A stretch of 64,000 bases of DNA, taken from positions 1,032,836 to 1,096,835 of the forward strand of contig NZ_OCPC01000001.1 of NCBI RefSeq assembly GCF_900220985.1. The letters run 5' to 3'. How positions within the stretch are numbered: position 1 is the first letter of the stretch; each line of letters starts with the position of its first letter. Positions 1 through 9,127 of the stretch are shown here, in pieces. The position numbers and the translations under genes were made by a program. Under the pieces are notes generated by a model. That model was not told where the DNA came from. It saw nothing but the letters and a program-made list of their open reading frames with translations, and did no database searches. The DNA is from Parahoeflea halophila (GTDB taxonomy: Bacteria > Pseudomonadota > Alphaproteobacteria > Rhizobiales > Rhizobiaceae).

Positions 1-196
1 TGACGCCGGCGGCGGCAAAATGCCGGGTGGCAAGCCCGGTTTCCATGGCGCGCACTGCCGGTGCGATCTCACCCCTTGTCGCACAGAAACCTTGCAGCCC
101 GGTTGACCGCTCAAAAACCCGCGGGGCTTGACCCTGAGGGCCCTTTCCCGCATAGCCAGCGGCAACTCCCCTTTCAGACACGAGACGAGCAAATCC
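1..196. other. No gene recognised; upstream region of ychF
   Basis: No coding region could be supported before the ychF start. The first three bases read TGA and could be the stop of a gene outside the window, but this cannot be judged from here. No clear terminator or promoter was recognised. Confidence 0.4.
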
Positions 197-1300
197 ATGG
201 GTTTCAAATGCGGTATCGTCGGGCTGCCCAATGTCGGCAAGTCCACCCTGTTCAACGCGCTGACACGCACCGCCGCCGCCCAGGCAGCGAACTACCCGTT
301 CTGCACCATCGAGCCCAACACCGGCGAGGTGGCGGTGCCCGATCCGCGGCTGAAGAAGCTTGCCGCAATCGCGAGCTCGAAGGAAATCATTCCGACCCGC
401 ATTTCCTTTGTCGACATCGCCGGCCTGGTCCGTGGCGCGTCCAAGGGCGAAGGTCTCGGCAACAAGTTCCTCGCCAACATCCGTGAAGTCGACGCCATCG
501 TGCATGTGCTGCGCTGCTTCGAGGATGATGACATCACCCATGTCGAAGGGCGGATTGATCCGGTCGGCGACGCGGAGACGATCGAAACCGAGCTGATGAT
601 CGCCGATCTCGAAAGCCTCGAGCGCCGCGCCGAGCAAGCCCGCAAGCGCGCCACCGCCAAGGACAAGGACTCCCTGACGGTGCTGCCGATGATGGAAGCC
701 TCGCTGAAGCTGCTGCAGGACGGCAAGCCGGTCCGCACCATGCTGAAGGATCTGGCCGACGAGGATCTGGCTATCCTCAGGGGGCTCAACCTTCTGACCT
801 CGCACCCGGTGCTTTACGTCTGCAACGTCTCGGAGGAAGACGCTGCCACCGGCAATGCCCACACCGAGGCGGTGGCGAAAATGGCTGCCGCACAGGGGGC
901 GGAAACAATCGTGGTTTCCGCCGCCATCGAATCCGAAGTCGCGCAATTGCCCGACGAGGAAGCGAAGGAGTTTCTCGGTGCCCTTGGCCTTGACGAAGCC
1001 GGTCTCGACCGGCTGATCCGCGCCGGCTACAGCCTGCTCGACCTGATCACCTATTTCACCGTCGGCCCGAAGGAAACCCGCGCCTGGACGATTGAGCGCG
1101 GCACCAAGGCACCCGGCGCCGCCGGTGTCATCCACACCGATTTCGAGCGCGGTTTCATCCGTGCCTTCACCATTGCCTATGACGACTACATCACGCTGGG
1201 CGGCGAGGTTCCGGCCAAGGAAGCCGGCAAGGCGCGCGATGAAGGCAAGGAATATGTCGTCCAGGACGGTGACGTCATCCATTTCCGCTTCAACACCTGA
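197..1300 (+). CDS. ychF: Redox-regulated ATPase/GTPase YchF (OLA1 family)
   Basis: Universally conserved Obg-family P-loop NTPase that binds ribosomes and prefers ATP in characterised homologues; the protein is cytosolic. The 367-residue product has the usual family length. A P-loop GLPNVGKST lies at about residues 8-16, the switch/G3 motif DIAGLVRGASKGEGLGN at about 66-82, and the C-terminal TGS-like domain ends in the typical QDGDVIHFRFN. The frame is open further upstream, but the ATG at 197 gives the canonical N-terminus MGFKCGIVGLPN and is chosen. In many alphaproteobacteria ychF follows pth, which would lie outside the window. Confidence 0.97.
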   Translation: MGFKCGIVGLPNVGKSTLFNALTRTAAAQAANYPFCTIEPNTGEVAVPDPRLKKLAAIASSKEIIPTRISFVDIAGLVRGASKGEGLGNKFLANIREVDAIVHVLRCFEDDDITHVEGRIDPVGDAETIETELMIADLESLERRAEQARKRATAKDKDSLTVLPMMEASLKLLQDGKPVRTMLKDLADEDLAILRGLNLLTSHPVLYVCNVSEEDAATGNAHTEAVAKMAAAQGAETIVVSAAIESEVAQLPDEEAKEFLGALGLDEAGLDRLIRAGYSLLDLITYFTVGPKETRAWTIERGTKAPGAAGVIHTDFERGFIRAFTIAYDDYITLGGEVPAKEAGKARDEGKEYVVQDGDVIHFRFNT

Positions 1301-1417
1301 GGTCTGGAGCAACCGGGCAGCCAGGCCAGCCCCCCGGGCTGCCGGTTCCAGAGATAGCGCCGCTCCAATCGCACATACGGCTTGCAAGGGCACGCGGCAG
1401 GATGCAGGTTTGCTGCG

Positions 1418-2065
1418 ATGAACACGCAGACCCATCTCCTGCTGGCATCGGCCCTGTTTGCCCGTCCGGGACCGCAGAACCGGCTGCGCAACACGGCCGT
1501 GATCAGCGGTGCGGTGCTGCCGGACGCGGCCATCTTCGCAATGTTCGGCTGGTCCAAGCTGGTGGGCGCACCGGAATCGGAAGTCTGGTCGAGCTGGTAC
1601 TTCAATCCGCCTTGGCTCACCGTCATCGACTGGATGAACTCGCTGCCGCTGTTCGGCGCGATCCTGCTGGTCGCACTTGTGTTGCCGCAACACCGGCCCG
1701 GTTTCAGGACTTTGTCATCCCTGCTGTTGCTGTTTGCACTGGCAGCGATCACGCACCTGCTTGCCGACCTGCCGCTTCATGTCGATGACGGGCATGCCCA
1801 TTTCGTGCCGCTGTCCGGGTGGCGCTTCGTCTCACCGGTCTCCTATTGGGATCCCCGACACCACGGCGACATTTTTTCGCTGCTTGAGTTGGCGCTGGGA
1901 CTGTTGCTGATCGTCATCCTCTGGCGCCGCTTCAGGACCCTGCCGGTCCGTGCGCTGCTTCTTCTTGCCGTTATCGCCTACGCCGTACCCTATGTCTGGT
2001 TCGTACTTCTCGCCGGGCACAGTGATCATATTGCAGCGCTGCTTATCGCTGCAGTGATTACCTGA
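1418..2065 (+). CDS. YdjM-like inner membrane protein (putative membrane-bound hydrolase)
   Basis: A 215-residue protein with several hydrophobic segments (about 70-85, 95-112, 155-170 and 178-213). The early N-terminal TQTHLLLA, the motif THLLADLPLH near residue 110 and a later DPRHHGD resemble the YdjM/DUF457 family, where conserved His and Asp residues are proposed to bind metal. No reaction is established for the family, so the hydrolase label is weak. The ATG at 1418 is preferred because it gives the usual MNTxTH start. It stands alone between ychF and an opposing DUF2892 gene. Confidence 0.7.
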   Translation: MNTQTHLLLASALFARPGPQNRLRNTAVISGAVLPDAAIFAMFGWSKLVGAPESEVWSSWYFNPPWLTVIDWMNSLPLFGAILLVALVLPQHRPGFRTLSSLLLLFALAAITHLLADLPLHVDDGHAHFVPLSGWRFVSPVSYWDPRHHGDIFSLLELALGLLLIVILWRRFRTLPVRALLLLAVIAYAVPYVWFVLLAGHSDHIAALLIAAVIT

Positions 2066-2104
2066 CCCGCGACCCTCTGCTTGGGCTGCCGCCAGTGCGA
2101 ACGA

Positions 2105-2311
2105 TCAGGCCTTCTTTGCCGGGCAGGTCGACAGACCCAACAGCGAGTAAAGCGGGCAGGTTCCAAACAATCCTGTGAGCAACGGGATCACGCCGATCAG
2201 CGCAAGATAGCGCCACGAGGCGTCCGCATAGGCGAAGAACAGCCCCAGCAAGATGAGGCCGGCCATCACCCGCATCGCGCGGTCGAGACCGCCAACATTG
2301 TTCTTGAGCAT
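2105..2311 (-). CDS. DUF2892 (YgaP-like membrane domain) protein
   Basis: A 68-residue protein with two hydrophobic segments matching the DUF2892 membrane domain: N-terminal NVGGLDRAMRV, a first helix with LILLGLFFAY, then GVIPLLTGLFGTCPLYSLLGLSTC. In other proteins this domain follows a rhodanese (YgaP); here it stands alone. The frame continues upstream, but AGGAGG lies seven bases before the ATG at 2311, while it is nearly adjacent to the ATG at 2317, so 2311 is chosen. The CPLY and TC cysteines are typical of the family. The role is unknown. Confidence 0.82.
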   Translation of the reverse strand: MLKNNVGGLDRAMRVMAGLILLGLFFAYADASWRYLALIGVIPLLTGLFGTCPLYSLLGLSTCPAKKA

Positions 2312-2533
2312 CTTCATACCTCCTGTTGTCACGACCGGCCCCGATGCCGGAAATACATTGCATTTACCATATGAATGAAGGGCTGCCTTGATCAGGATCA
2401 ATCCGGTCATCAGCCGGAGGCACCGTATCGGTTCCGTGGCGTAATTCGAGCTTCGGCCCACCGGCAAACCTTTCACACCTAAAAGAAATCAACTAGGCTC
2501 TGGGCGTTAGAGTTAGAGGAAGCGACCTTTTTC

Positions 2534-3007
2534 ATGCCAGATGATACTCTTCTCCATTTCGAAGACATGCCGCCCGGAACCGTGTTCCCGCTAGGGCCGA
2601 AACATGTCACCGCCGATGAAATCATCGCCTTTGCGATGGAATATGATGCACAGCCAATGCATCTCGATGCCGAAGCCGGGAAGCAGTCTATTCTGGGAGG
2701 GCTGGCGGCATCGGGATGGCACAGCTGTTCCATGATGATGCGAATGATGGCCAAGTCCTACCTGCTGCGCGCGGCCGCCGAAGGTGCCCCCGGCGTGGAC
2801 TTTGTCAAGTGGAAGAAGCCGGTCCTCGCGGGCGATGTCCTGTCAGGCGAAACCCGCGTTCTCGACGGCAGGGCATCCCAGTCCCGCCCCGGCATCGGCA
2901 TCCTGCATCTGCGCCACGAATTGCGCAATCAGGCAGGCGAGACGGTGCTGGAATCGGAGAACCCCGTGATGGTTCGCCTCAGAAACCCGGAAAGCGCAGA
3001 CATATGA
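2534..3007 (+). CDS. MaoC-family dehydratase (first of a tandem pair)
   Basis: Single hot-dog domain MaoC-type protein of 157 residues. The segment YDAQPMHLDAEAG at about 38-50 carries the Asp and His that form the catalytic pair of R-specific enoyl-CoA hydratases. Substrate is unknown; members hydrate enoyl-CoA or enoyl-acyl thioesters. The ATG at 2534 has AGAGGA upstream. Its stop overlaps the start of the next MaoC gene in ATGA, so the two are probably translationally coupled and may form a heterodimer. Confidence 0.88.
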   Translation: MPDDTLLHFEDMPPGTVFPLGPKHVTADEIIAFAMEYDAQPMHLDAEAGKQSILGGLAASGWHSCSMMMRMMAKSYLLRAAAEGAPGVDFVKWKKPVLAGDVLSGETRVLDGRASQSRPGIGILHLRHELRNQAGETVLESENPVMVRLRNPESADI

Positions 3008-3495
3008 ACCCCGACCTCTCGTTTGAACCCGGCGCCCGCCGCGAGCTGGGCACCTATGTTTTCACCGCGGAAAAGATCGTCGAGTTCGCTCGCCAGTTCG
3101 ATCCACAGCGCTTTCACGTCGATGCCGAAGCCGCAAAGAACAGCGTATTCGGCGGTCTGTGTGCTTCAGGCTGGCACACTGCATCCGTCTGGATGAAGCT
3201 CAACATCGCCGCAGGCAAGGAGGACATGCGCAAGGCTCTCGCAGAAGGCCGGGCAATACCGGAGTTCGGCCCCTCCCCGGGATTCCGCAATCTGCGCTGG
3301 TTCAAGCCGGTCTTTGCCGGTGACGAACTGGCTTATTCGCGCACCGTTCGCGGTACACGGGCGCTCAATTCACGCCCCGGCTGGTCAATCCTCGAATTGA
3401 CCTGCGAAGCCCGCAACAAGGACGATGAAGTGGTGATGAGTTTCGATTCCGCCGCATTGATCAAGTTCCCCGAGGGACATCCGGCAGCCCCCTGA
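3004..3495 (+). CDS. MaoC-family dehydratase (second of a tandem pair)
   Basis: A 163-residue MaoC/hot-dog protein. FDPQRFHVDAEAAK at about residues 34-47 aligns with the catalytic Asp and His of its neighbour, followed by a similar VFGGLCASGWHTAS. It starts at the ATG overlapping the stop of the first copy. The pair looks like a tandem duplication; in other bacteria paired MaoC subunits act as heteromers in lipid or carbon-source degradation. Nothing in the surroundings names a substrate. Confidence 0.88.
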   Translation: MNPDLSFEPGARRELGTYVFTAEKIVEFARQFDPQRFHVDAEAAKNSVFGGLCASGWHTASVWMKLNIAAGKEDMRKALAEGRAIPEFGPSPGFRNLRWFKPVFAGDELAYSRTVRGTRALNSRPGWSILELTCEARNKDDEVVMSFDSAALIKFPEGHPAAP

Positions 3496-3502
3496 ACTCG
3501 GC

Positions 3503-3534
3503 AAAGGGCTGCTCCGGCGGAGAGCAGCCTTCCC
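3503..3534. terminator. Hairpin between convergent MaoC and apt genes
   Basis: GGCTGCTC at 3507-3514 pairs perfectly with GAGCAGCC at 3522-3529 around a 7-base loop, with AAA before and TT after. It sits between convergent genes and could act in both directions. Confidence 0.55.
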
Positions 3535-3553
3535 TTCCATCCCAGACGCCCGA

Positions 3554-4096
3554 TCAGTGGCCTTCGTAGGACACCAGCGTACGCACCTGCACCCCGAGGT
3601 CCTCGAGCTTCTTTCGCCCGCCCAGATCCGGCAGATCGATGACGAAACAGGCCGCGACAATGTTGGCGCCCATCTGCCGCAGCAGTTTGACCGCACCCTC
3701 TGCCGTTCCCCCGGTGGCGATCAGGTCATCGACCAGGATGACGCTCTCACCTTCCCCCACCGCGTCGCGATGCATTTCCATCTCGTCGACGCCGTATTCG
3801 AGGCTGTAGGCCACCCGCACGGTTTCGTGCGGCAACTTGCCCTTCTTGCGGATCGGAACGAAACCGGCTGAAAGCTGGTGCGCCATGGCACCGCCGAGAA
3901 TGAAGCCGCGCGCCTCGATACCGGCAATCTTCGACACTCTCAGCCCGGCATAGGGATGCACCAGCTCGTCGACCGCTCGCCGGAATGCCCGCGGCTGCCC
4001 CAGCAGCGTGGTGATGTCGCGAAACAGGATACCCGGCTTGGGGTAGTCCTTGATGGTGCGGATCGATTCGCGGAGTTCGTTTTCAAGATCGGACAT
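3554..4096 (-). CDS. apt: Adenine phosphoribosyltransferase
   Basis: Cytosolic purine-salvage enzyme converting adenine and PRPP to AMP and pyrophosphate. The 180-residue product has the family length, starts with the typical [26 protein letters not shown] and carries the PRPP-binding motif [14 protein letters not shown] at about residues 121-134. It lies downstream of petC on the same strand, an arrangement seen in other rhizobia, but a strong terminator-like hairpin at 4207-4232 separates them. Confidence 0.97.
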   Translation of the reverse strand: MSDLENELRESIRTIKDYPKPGILFRDITTLLGQPRAFRRAVDELVHPYAGLRVSKIAGIEARGFILGGAMAHQLSAGFVPIRKKGKLPHETVRVAYSLEYGVDEMEMHRDAVGEGESVILVDDLIATGGTAEGAVKLLRQMGANIVAACFVIDLPDLGGRKKLEDLGVQVRTLVSYEGH

Positions 4097-4206
4097 GATG
4101 TCTCCCCGATGGATGTCTGAGTGTGGCCCGGCTTGAGGTCCTGCGCAAGCTGGATCCGTTGAGAACTCGGTCTGCCGGCCGGATCGGAATCCTTGTCCCG
4201 GACATG

Positions 4207-4232
4207 AAAACGCCGCCCGCAGGCGGCGCTTT
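4207..4232 (-). terminator. Rho-independent terminator after petC
   Basis: CGCCGCC (4211-4217) and GGCGGCG (4222-4228) form a perfect stem with a CGCA loop. On the minus strand the hairpin is followed by TTTTC. It would end the petABC transcript and limit read-through into apt. Confidence 0.75.
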
Positions 4233-4257
4233 CGAATTCGGTCCTGACAGGTGGCTG

Positions 4258-5088
4258 TCAGTGTTCCTTGCTGGCGAACACGGACTTCTTGGTCAGGAAC
4301 ATCAGCGAGGCGAAGATCGCCAGGAAGATGATGACCATGAAACCGGTTTGCTTGCGCTCTTCCATGTGCGGTTCAGCCGCCCACATCATGAACGCGGCAA
4401 CATCCTTGGCATACTGCTCCACCGTCTCGGGCGTTCCGTCGTCATAGGTGACCAGACCGTCGGACAGCGGCGGCGCCATAGCCAGGGCCGGGCCGGCGAT
4501 GAAATACGGGTTGTAGTAGGTTCCCTCCGGAACCTCCACGCCCGCAGGCGGCTCCTGGTAACCGGTCAGCAGCGAGTAGATGTAGTTCGGTCCGCTCTCG
4601 TTGTAGCCGGTGAAGATGTCAAAGACGAATTGCGGAAAACCGCGCTCGACATAGCGGGCCTTGGCCAGAAGCGAGAAGTCCGGCGGTGCGGCACCATTGT
4701 TGGCGTAAGCTGCCGCTTCCTGGTTCGGGAACGGTGAGGGGAAGTAGTCCGACAGCACCGCGGTCCTGGTGAACATTTCACCTTCGTCGTTGGGGCCGTC
4801 TTCGACTTCGTAGTTCGCGGCCAGCGTCTTGAGCTGACCCTCGGAATATCCGAGATCCTCAAGCGTGCGGAACGCGACCAGGTCCATCGAGTGGCAGGCC
4901 GAGCAGGCTTCCACGTAGATTTTCAGGCCGCGCTGCAACTGACCCTTGTCGTAGGTCCCGAACGGACCCGCGAATGACCAGTCGACCTCATGCGGCTTGT
5001 TGATCGGGTAACTTGCAGCAAATGCGTACCCCGCACCAATGACCAACGCCATGGCGGCCGGAACGATGCTTGCGAGAAGCTTATTCAT
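4258..5088 (-). CDS. petC: Cytochrome c1 of the bc1 complex
   Basis: Haem c subunit of ubiquinol-cytochrome c reductase, anchored in the inner membrane and facing the periplasm. The 276-residue product has a signal peptide (about 1-25, ending near YAFAAS), the haem motif CSACH at 62-66, a methionine-containing [11 protein letters not shown] that should supply the distal ligand, and a C-terminal anchor with [15 protein letters not shown]. The frame stays open upstream through petB, but the ATG at 5088 with AAAGGA before it gives a proper signal peptide, so cytochromes b and c1 are separate here and not an FbcH-type fusion. Confidence 0.96.
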   Translation of the reverse strand: MNKLLASIVPAAMALVIGAGYAFAASYPINKPHEVDWSFAGPFGTYDKGQLQRGLKIYVEACSACHSMDLVAFRTLEDLGYSEGQLKTLAANYEVEDGPNDEGEMFTRTAVLSDYFPSPFPNQEAAAYANNGAAPPDFSLLAKARYVERGFPQFVFDIFTGYNESGPNYIYSLLTGYQEPPAGVEVPEGTYYNPYFIAGPALAMAPPLSDGLVTYDDGTPETVEQYAKDVAAFMMWAAEPHMEERKQTGFMVIIFLAIFASLMFLTKKSVFASKEH

Positions 5089-5117
5089 GTCTTCGGTTCC
5101 TTTCCGTCGCGCGCCGC

Positions 5118-6416
5118 TCAGCCGCGGTTTTCCGATGATGCTGCAGCAGTTGCAGCCCCGCCACTGCCGCCTTTTTTGGCGAGCACGGCCTCGGTGATGG
5201 AGTTCGGCAGACGCTTGGGCGTTTCGATCAGCCCCAGTACCGGCAGGATGACCAGGAAGAAGCCGAAGTAATAAAGCGTCCCGATCTGGGCCATGATGGT
5301 GTAGGCGCCTTCCGCCGGCTTGGCACCGAGCCAGCCGAGGAAGATCGCGTTGGCCACGAAAATCCAGAAGAACAGCTTGTACCAGGGCCGGTAGACCGCC
5401 GAACGAACCTTCGATGTGTCGAGCCAGGGCAGCACGAACAGCACCGCAATGGAGCCGAACATGGCCAATACGCCACCAAGCTTGGAGTCGATCGGTCCGA
5501 TGTTGAAGGTGATGGCGCGCAGGATCGCGTAGAATGGCAGGAAGTACCATTCCGGGACGATGTGGGCCGGAGTCTTCAGCGGATCAGCCGGAATGTAGTT
5601 GTCTGCATGGCCGAGGAAGTTCGGCATGAAGAAGATGAAGTAGGCAAAAACCATCAGGAAGATGCTGATTGCCAGCGCGTCCTTGACGGTCGCATAGGGC
5701 GTGAACGGAACCGTGTCGGTCTTGGTCTTCACTTCAACACCGGTCGGATTGGTCTGCCCGGTTACGTGCAGCGCCCAGACGTGCAGGATCACGACACCGG
5801 CGATCATGAACGGCAGCAGGTAGTGCAGCGAGAAGAAGCGGTTTAGCGTCGGGTTGTCGACCGCGAAGCCGCCAAGCAGCAGCTGCTGGATCGGCTCACC
5901 GATGCCCGGGAACGCCGTGAAGAAGCCGGTGATCACCGTAGCCCCCCAGAACGACATCTGGCCCCATGGCAGCACGTAGCCCATGAACGCGGTGGCCATC
6001 ATCAGAAGCAGGATAACGACGCCGAGGATCCAAAGCACTTCGCGCGGAGCCTTGTAGGAGCCGTAATACATCCCGCGGGCGATGTGGAGATAGACGGCGA
6101 CGAAGAAGAACGAGGCGCCATTGGCATGCATGTACCGCAGCAGCCAGCCGGAGTTCACGTCGCGCATGATCTTTTCGACCGACTCGAAGGCGATCGCGGT
6201 GTCTGCGGCGTAGTGCATGGCCAGCACGATGCCGGTCAGGATCTGCACCACCAGCATCACCATCAGGATGCCCCCGAAGGTGTAGGCGTAGTTCAGGTTC
6301 CGGGGCACCGGGTAAGAGACGAAACTGTCATGCACCAGCCGCGGCAGCGGCAGGCGGGAATCGATCCATTTTCCGACACCGGAAGTTGGCTGGTAAGTCG
6401 AGTGATCACTGCTCAT
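5118..6416 (-). CDS. petB: Cytochrome b of the bc1 complex
   Basis: Integral membrane subunit carrying two b haems and both quinone sites. The 432-residue protein has the usual eight hydrophobic helices, haem-binding histidines in [10 protein letters not shown] and the fourth helix, and the Qo-site motif [14 protein letters not shown] at about 285-298. It sits between petA (14 bases upstream) and petC (29 bases downstream) in one operon. The last 20 residues are low-complexity [12 protein letters not shown], a dispensable tail. Confidence 0.97.
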   Translation of the reverse strand: MSSDHSTYQPTSGVGKWIDSRLPLPRLVHDSFVSYPVPRNLNYAYTFGGILMVMLVVQILTGIVLAMHYAADTAIAFESVEKIMRDVNSGWLLRYMHANGASFFFVAVYLHIARGMYYGSYKAPREVLWILGVVILLLMMATAFMGYVLPWGQMSFWGATVITGFFTAFPGIGEPIQQLLLGGFAVDNPTLNRFFSLHYLLPFMIAGVVILHVWALHVTGQTNPTGVEVKTKTDTVPFTPYATVKDALAISIFLMVFAYFIFFMPNFLGHADNYIPADPLKTPAHIVPEWYFLPFYAILRAITFNIGPIDSKLGGVLAMFGSIAVLFVLPWLDTSKVRSAVYRPWYKLFFWIFVANAIFLGWLGAKPAEGAYTIMAQIGTLYYFGFFLVILPVLGLIETPKRLPNSITEAVLAKKGGSGGAATAAASSENRG

Positions 6417-6430
6417 GGTCTAAAGCCCCC

Positions 6431-7009
6431 TCAGCCGATTTTGATGACGCTGTCAGACACGAAAGTGAACGGCGGAACCGGAAGGTTCGTAGGCGCCGGA
6501 CCTTTGCGAATGCGGCCAGCCGTGTCGTAGTGCGAACCGTGGCACGGGCAGAACCAGCCACCGAATTCACCGGCCTGGCCAAGCGGCACGCAACCCAGAT
6601 GGGTGCAGGAGCCGATCATGACGATCCAGTTTTCCTTGCCCTCGCCTGCAGAACGCTCAAGGTCGGTGGCCAGCGCTGCATCAGCGTTATTGGCATTGCG
6701 TGCGATCGGGTCTTTGAGCTCTTCCAGTGCGACAGCGCGCGCTTCGGCGACTTCTTCTTCCGTGCGGTTACGGATGAACACGGGCTTGCCGCGCCATTTT
6801 ACCGTCAGCGACATGCCTGGCTCGAGGCTTTCGACATTGACCTCGATCGAGGCAAGCGCCAGCGTCGACGCGTCTGGGTTCATCTGGTCGATGAATGGCC
6901 AGGCGAAACTGGCCGCACCGACCACGCCCGCCATCCCGGTGGCGATGTAAAGAAAATCGCGACGGGTCGGTTCGCCCGTGCCTTCGCTTTGTGTCATTGG
7001 CTCACTCAC
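6431..7009 (-). CDS. petA: Rieske iron-sulfur protein of the bc1 complex
   Basis: Carries electrons from ubiquinol to cytochrome c1. The 192-residue product has a Tat-type N-terminus ([11 protein letters not shown] at 15-25, then a membrane helix) and the [2Fe-2S] ligand boxes CTHLGC (135-140) and CPCHGSHYD (154-162). A GTG at 7009 is chosen because AGAGGA lies about nine bases upstream; the ATG at 6997 is an alternative that removes only four residues. First gene of petA-petB-petC. Confidence 0.96.
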   Translation of the reverse strand: MSEPMTQSEGTGEPTRRDFLYIATGMAGVVGAASFAWPFIDQMNPDASTLALASIEVNVESLEPGMSLTVKWRGKPVFIRNRTEEEVAEARAVALEELKDPIARNANNADAALATDLERSAGEGKENWIVMIGSCTHLGCVPLGQAGEFGGWFCPCHGSHYDTAGRIRKGPAPTNLPVPPFTFVSDSVIKIG

Positions 7010-7078
7010 GGCTCAACGTCCTCTTCAAGCTGCGTCTGGACAACAATCCCGTCTCACTGCGTCGCACGGATCAATCCG

Positions 7079-7107
7079 CTATAGGCAGATTCGGCGATTG
7101 CCGACAA
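7079..7107 (-). promoter_or_regulatory. Candidate sigma-70-type promoter for petABC
   Basis: On the minus strand TTGTCG (7107-7102) and CTATAG (7084-7079) are separated by 17 bases, close to the rhizobial CTTGAC-N17-CTATAT pattern and about 70 bases before the petA start. Found by eye only. Confidence 0.4.
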
Positions 7108-7210
7108 TGCGGCGGAATTCTGTCAATCGCGCGGTTTCTATGCGGGATAGGTTAAGAAGTCCAGACCGGACAACGGCAGAAGGGCACTATGTCGCGGAAA
7201 ATTCGGGCGA

Positions 7211-9079
7211 CTATTCCGCCGCTTCCTCGACACCGATGAACCCGCCTGACTGCCGTGCCCACAATTCGGCATAAAGCCCGCCGCTCTTGATCAGTTCTCC
7301 ATGGGTTCCGGTTTCGATGATGCGGCCCTTGTCCATCACCACCAAACGATCCATCCGGGCAATGGTGGAGAGCCTGTGCGCAATGGCAATGACGGTCTTT
7401 CCGTCCATCAGTTCATCGAGATTTTCCTGGATCGCGGCTTCCACCTCGGAATCGAGCGCCGATGTCGCCTCGTCCAGCACCAGGATGGGCGCGTTCTTCA
7501 GCATCACACGGGCGATGGCGATTCTCTGCCGCTGGCCACCCGACAGCTTGACCCCGCGGTCGCCGACATGGGCATCGAGCCCCTTGCGGCCGCGCTGGTC
7601 GGAAAGCGTGGAGATGAAATCAAGCGCATGGGCCCGCCGCGCCGCTGCGAGGATTTCCGCGTCCTCCGCGTCGGGACGGCCAAAGACGATGTTTTCGCGA
7701 ATCGAGCGGTGCAGTAGCGAAGTGTCCTGCGTGACCATGCCGATCGCGTGCCGCAGCGATTCCTGCGTCACCCCGGCTATGTCCTGCCCGTCGATCTCGA
7801 TGCGGCCCGATTCCAGATCGTAAAATCTCAGCAGGAGATTGACGAATGTCGATTTGCCGGCGCCGGAACGGCCGACCAGACCCAGCTTCTCCCCGGGCTT
7901 GATGTCAAGCGTCAAACCATCGATGACCGGCTGGTCGCTGTTGTAGCCGAAGCTGGCGCGCTCGAAACGGATGCCCGCCTTGTCGACGACGAGCTCCCGG
8001 GCGTTCTCGGCATCCGCCAGCCCGATCGGCCGTGCCACCATCTCCGCCGAGTTCTGCAAGTTCCCCAGATTGCGCATCAGCCCGTTGAGCTGCGTCATCA
8101 TCCGGCCCAGCAGCATGTTGAGCCGGAGCACCAGCGACAGCGTGAACGCAACCGAGCCGACCGAGATGGCGCCGGCAAGCCACAGGTCGATTGAAAACCC
8201 TGCGATGACCGTGATCATCAGACCGGACAACGCCGCCAGTGAGGCACGAACCCCGGTCAGATGCCGGGTGAAAGGAATGATGGTTGCGATGAACTGGTCA
8301 AACCCTTCGCGGATGTAACGGTCATTGTCATCGTCACGCGCATAGAGCTTGAGCGTCTGGATGTTGGAATAGCTGTCGGTGATGCGGCCGTTGAGCATTG
8401 CCGAAGCCTCGGCACTGGCGCGGGCGTGACGCCGGATGCGCGGCACGAAGAACCGGGCCAGAAACCCGAAGACGACGACCCAGACCAGCACCAGCGCCGA
8501 CAGCCGCCAATCAAGCTGCGCCACCAGCGCCATGGTGGTCACGGTGTAGATCATGATGAACCACACCACCTGCAACAGCGAGATCATGAAGTCGCCGGTC
8601 GCCTGCCCTGCCGACCAGACCTTGTTGACGATGCGCCCGGCAAAATCATTCTGGAAGAAGCTGAGATTCTGCCGCGCCACATGCGAATAGGCCTGCCAGC
8701 GCACAAGGTTGTAGAACCCTGGCACCACGGTCTGCTCTTCCACCAGTGCGGCGATTGTCACCACGACAAAGCGTGCCAGCATCACGACAAACAGCATGAA
8801 GGCAAGCTCTGGCCCGTGCGCCGCAATCAACCCGTCCCAGCCGCCCGAGGGCTCGGAGGAATCCAGCACGTCAACCAGTTGGCCGACGAAATAGAACAGC
8901 GCCGCCTCGAGCAGCGCCACCAGCCCGCCCAGCGCAAGCATGGCCGCAAACGCGCCTTTGGCCTGCCCGACATAGTGCCACAGGAATTTGCGTGTCGACT
9001 GTGGAGGCCGGTAATTCGAGCGCCGGGAAAATGGATCGATCCAGCCTTCGAAAAGGTCGAGCAGGGGTCTGAAAATCAT
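7211..9079 (-). CDS. ABC exporter, fused membrane and ATPase domains (MsbA/multidrug type)
   Basis: Half-transporter of 622 residues expected to work as a homodimer, or as a heterodimer with the adjacent paralogue. The N-terminal half has six hydrophobic segments (about 45-345). The nucleotide-binding domain has Walker A GRSGAGKS near 400, signature LSGGQRQR near 510, Walker B ILVLDEATSALD near 530 and the H-loop AIAHRLST near 565. The export substrate cannot be deduced. It lies 48 bases downstream of the second exporter, probably in one operon. Confidence 0.93.
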   Translation of the reverse strand: MIFRPLLDLFEGWIDPFSRRSNYRPPQSTRKFLWHYVGQAKGAFAAMLALGGLVALLEAALFYFVGQLVDVLDSSEPSGGWDGLIAAHGPELAFMLFVVMLARFVVVTIAALVEEQTVVPGFYNLVRWQAYSHVARQNLSFFQNDFAGRIVNKVWSAGQATGDFMISLLQVVWFIMIYTVTTMALVAQLDWRLSALVLVWVVVFGFLARFFVPRIRRHARASAEASAMLNGRITDSYSNIQTLKLYARDDDNDRYIREGFDQFIATIIPFTRHLTGVRASLAALSGLMITVIAGFSIDLWLAGAISVGSVAFTLSLVLRLNMLLGRMMTQLNGLMRNLGNLQNSAEMVARPIGLADAENARELVVDKAGIRFERASFGYNSDQPVIDGLTLDIKPGEKLGLVGRSGAGKSTFVNLLLRFYDLESGRIEIDGQDIAGVTQESLRHAIGMVTQDTSLLHRSIRENIVFGRPDAEDAEILAAARRAHALDFISTLSDQRGRKGLDAHVGDRGVKLSGGQRQRIAIARVMLKNAPILVLDEATSALDSEVEAAIQENLDELMDGKTVIAIAHRLSTIARMDRLVVMDKGRIIETGTHGELIKSGGLYAELWARQSGGFIGVEEAAE

Positions 9080-9127
9080 GCCGGAGACAATAGAGCGGGC
9101 GGCGGGTTTGGCAATATTGGCATCGCT

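Noticed and set aside
1301-1417. Terminator after ychF
   Set aside because: An imperfect GC-rich stem is visible, but with a bulge and no U tract it was too weak to list.
4258-5550. Fused or extended cytochrome c1 starting inside petB
   Set aside because: The upstream frame overlaps petB out of frame; the ATG at 5088 has a ribosome binding site and a signal peptide.
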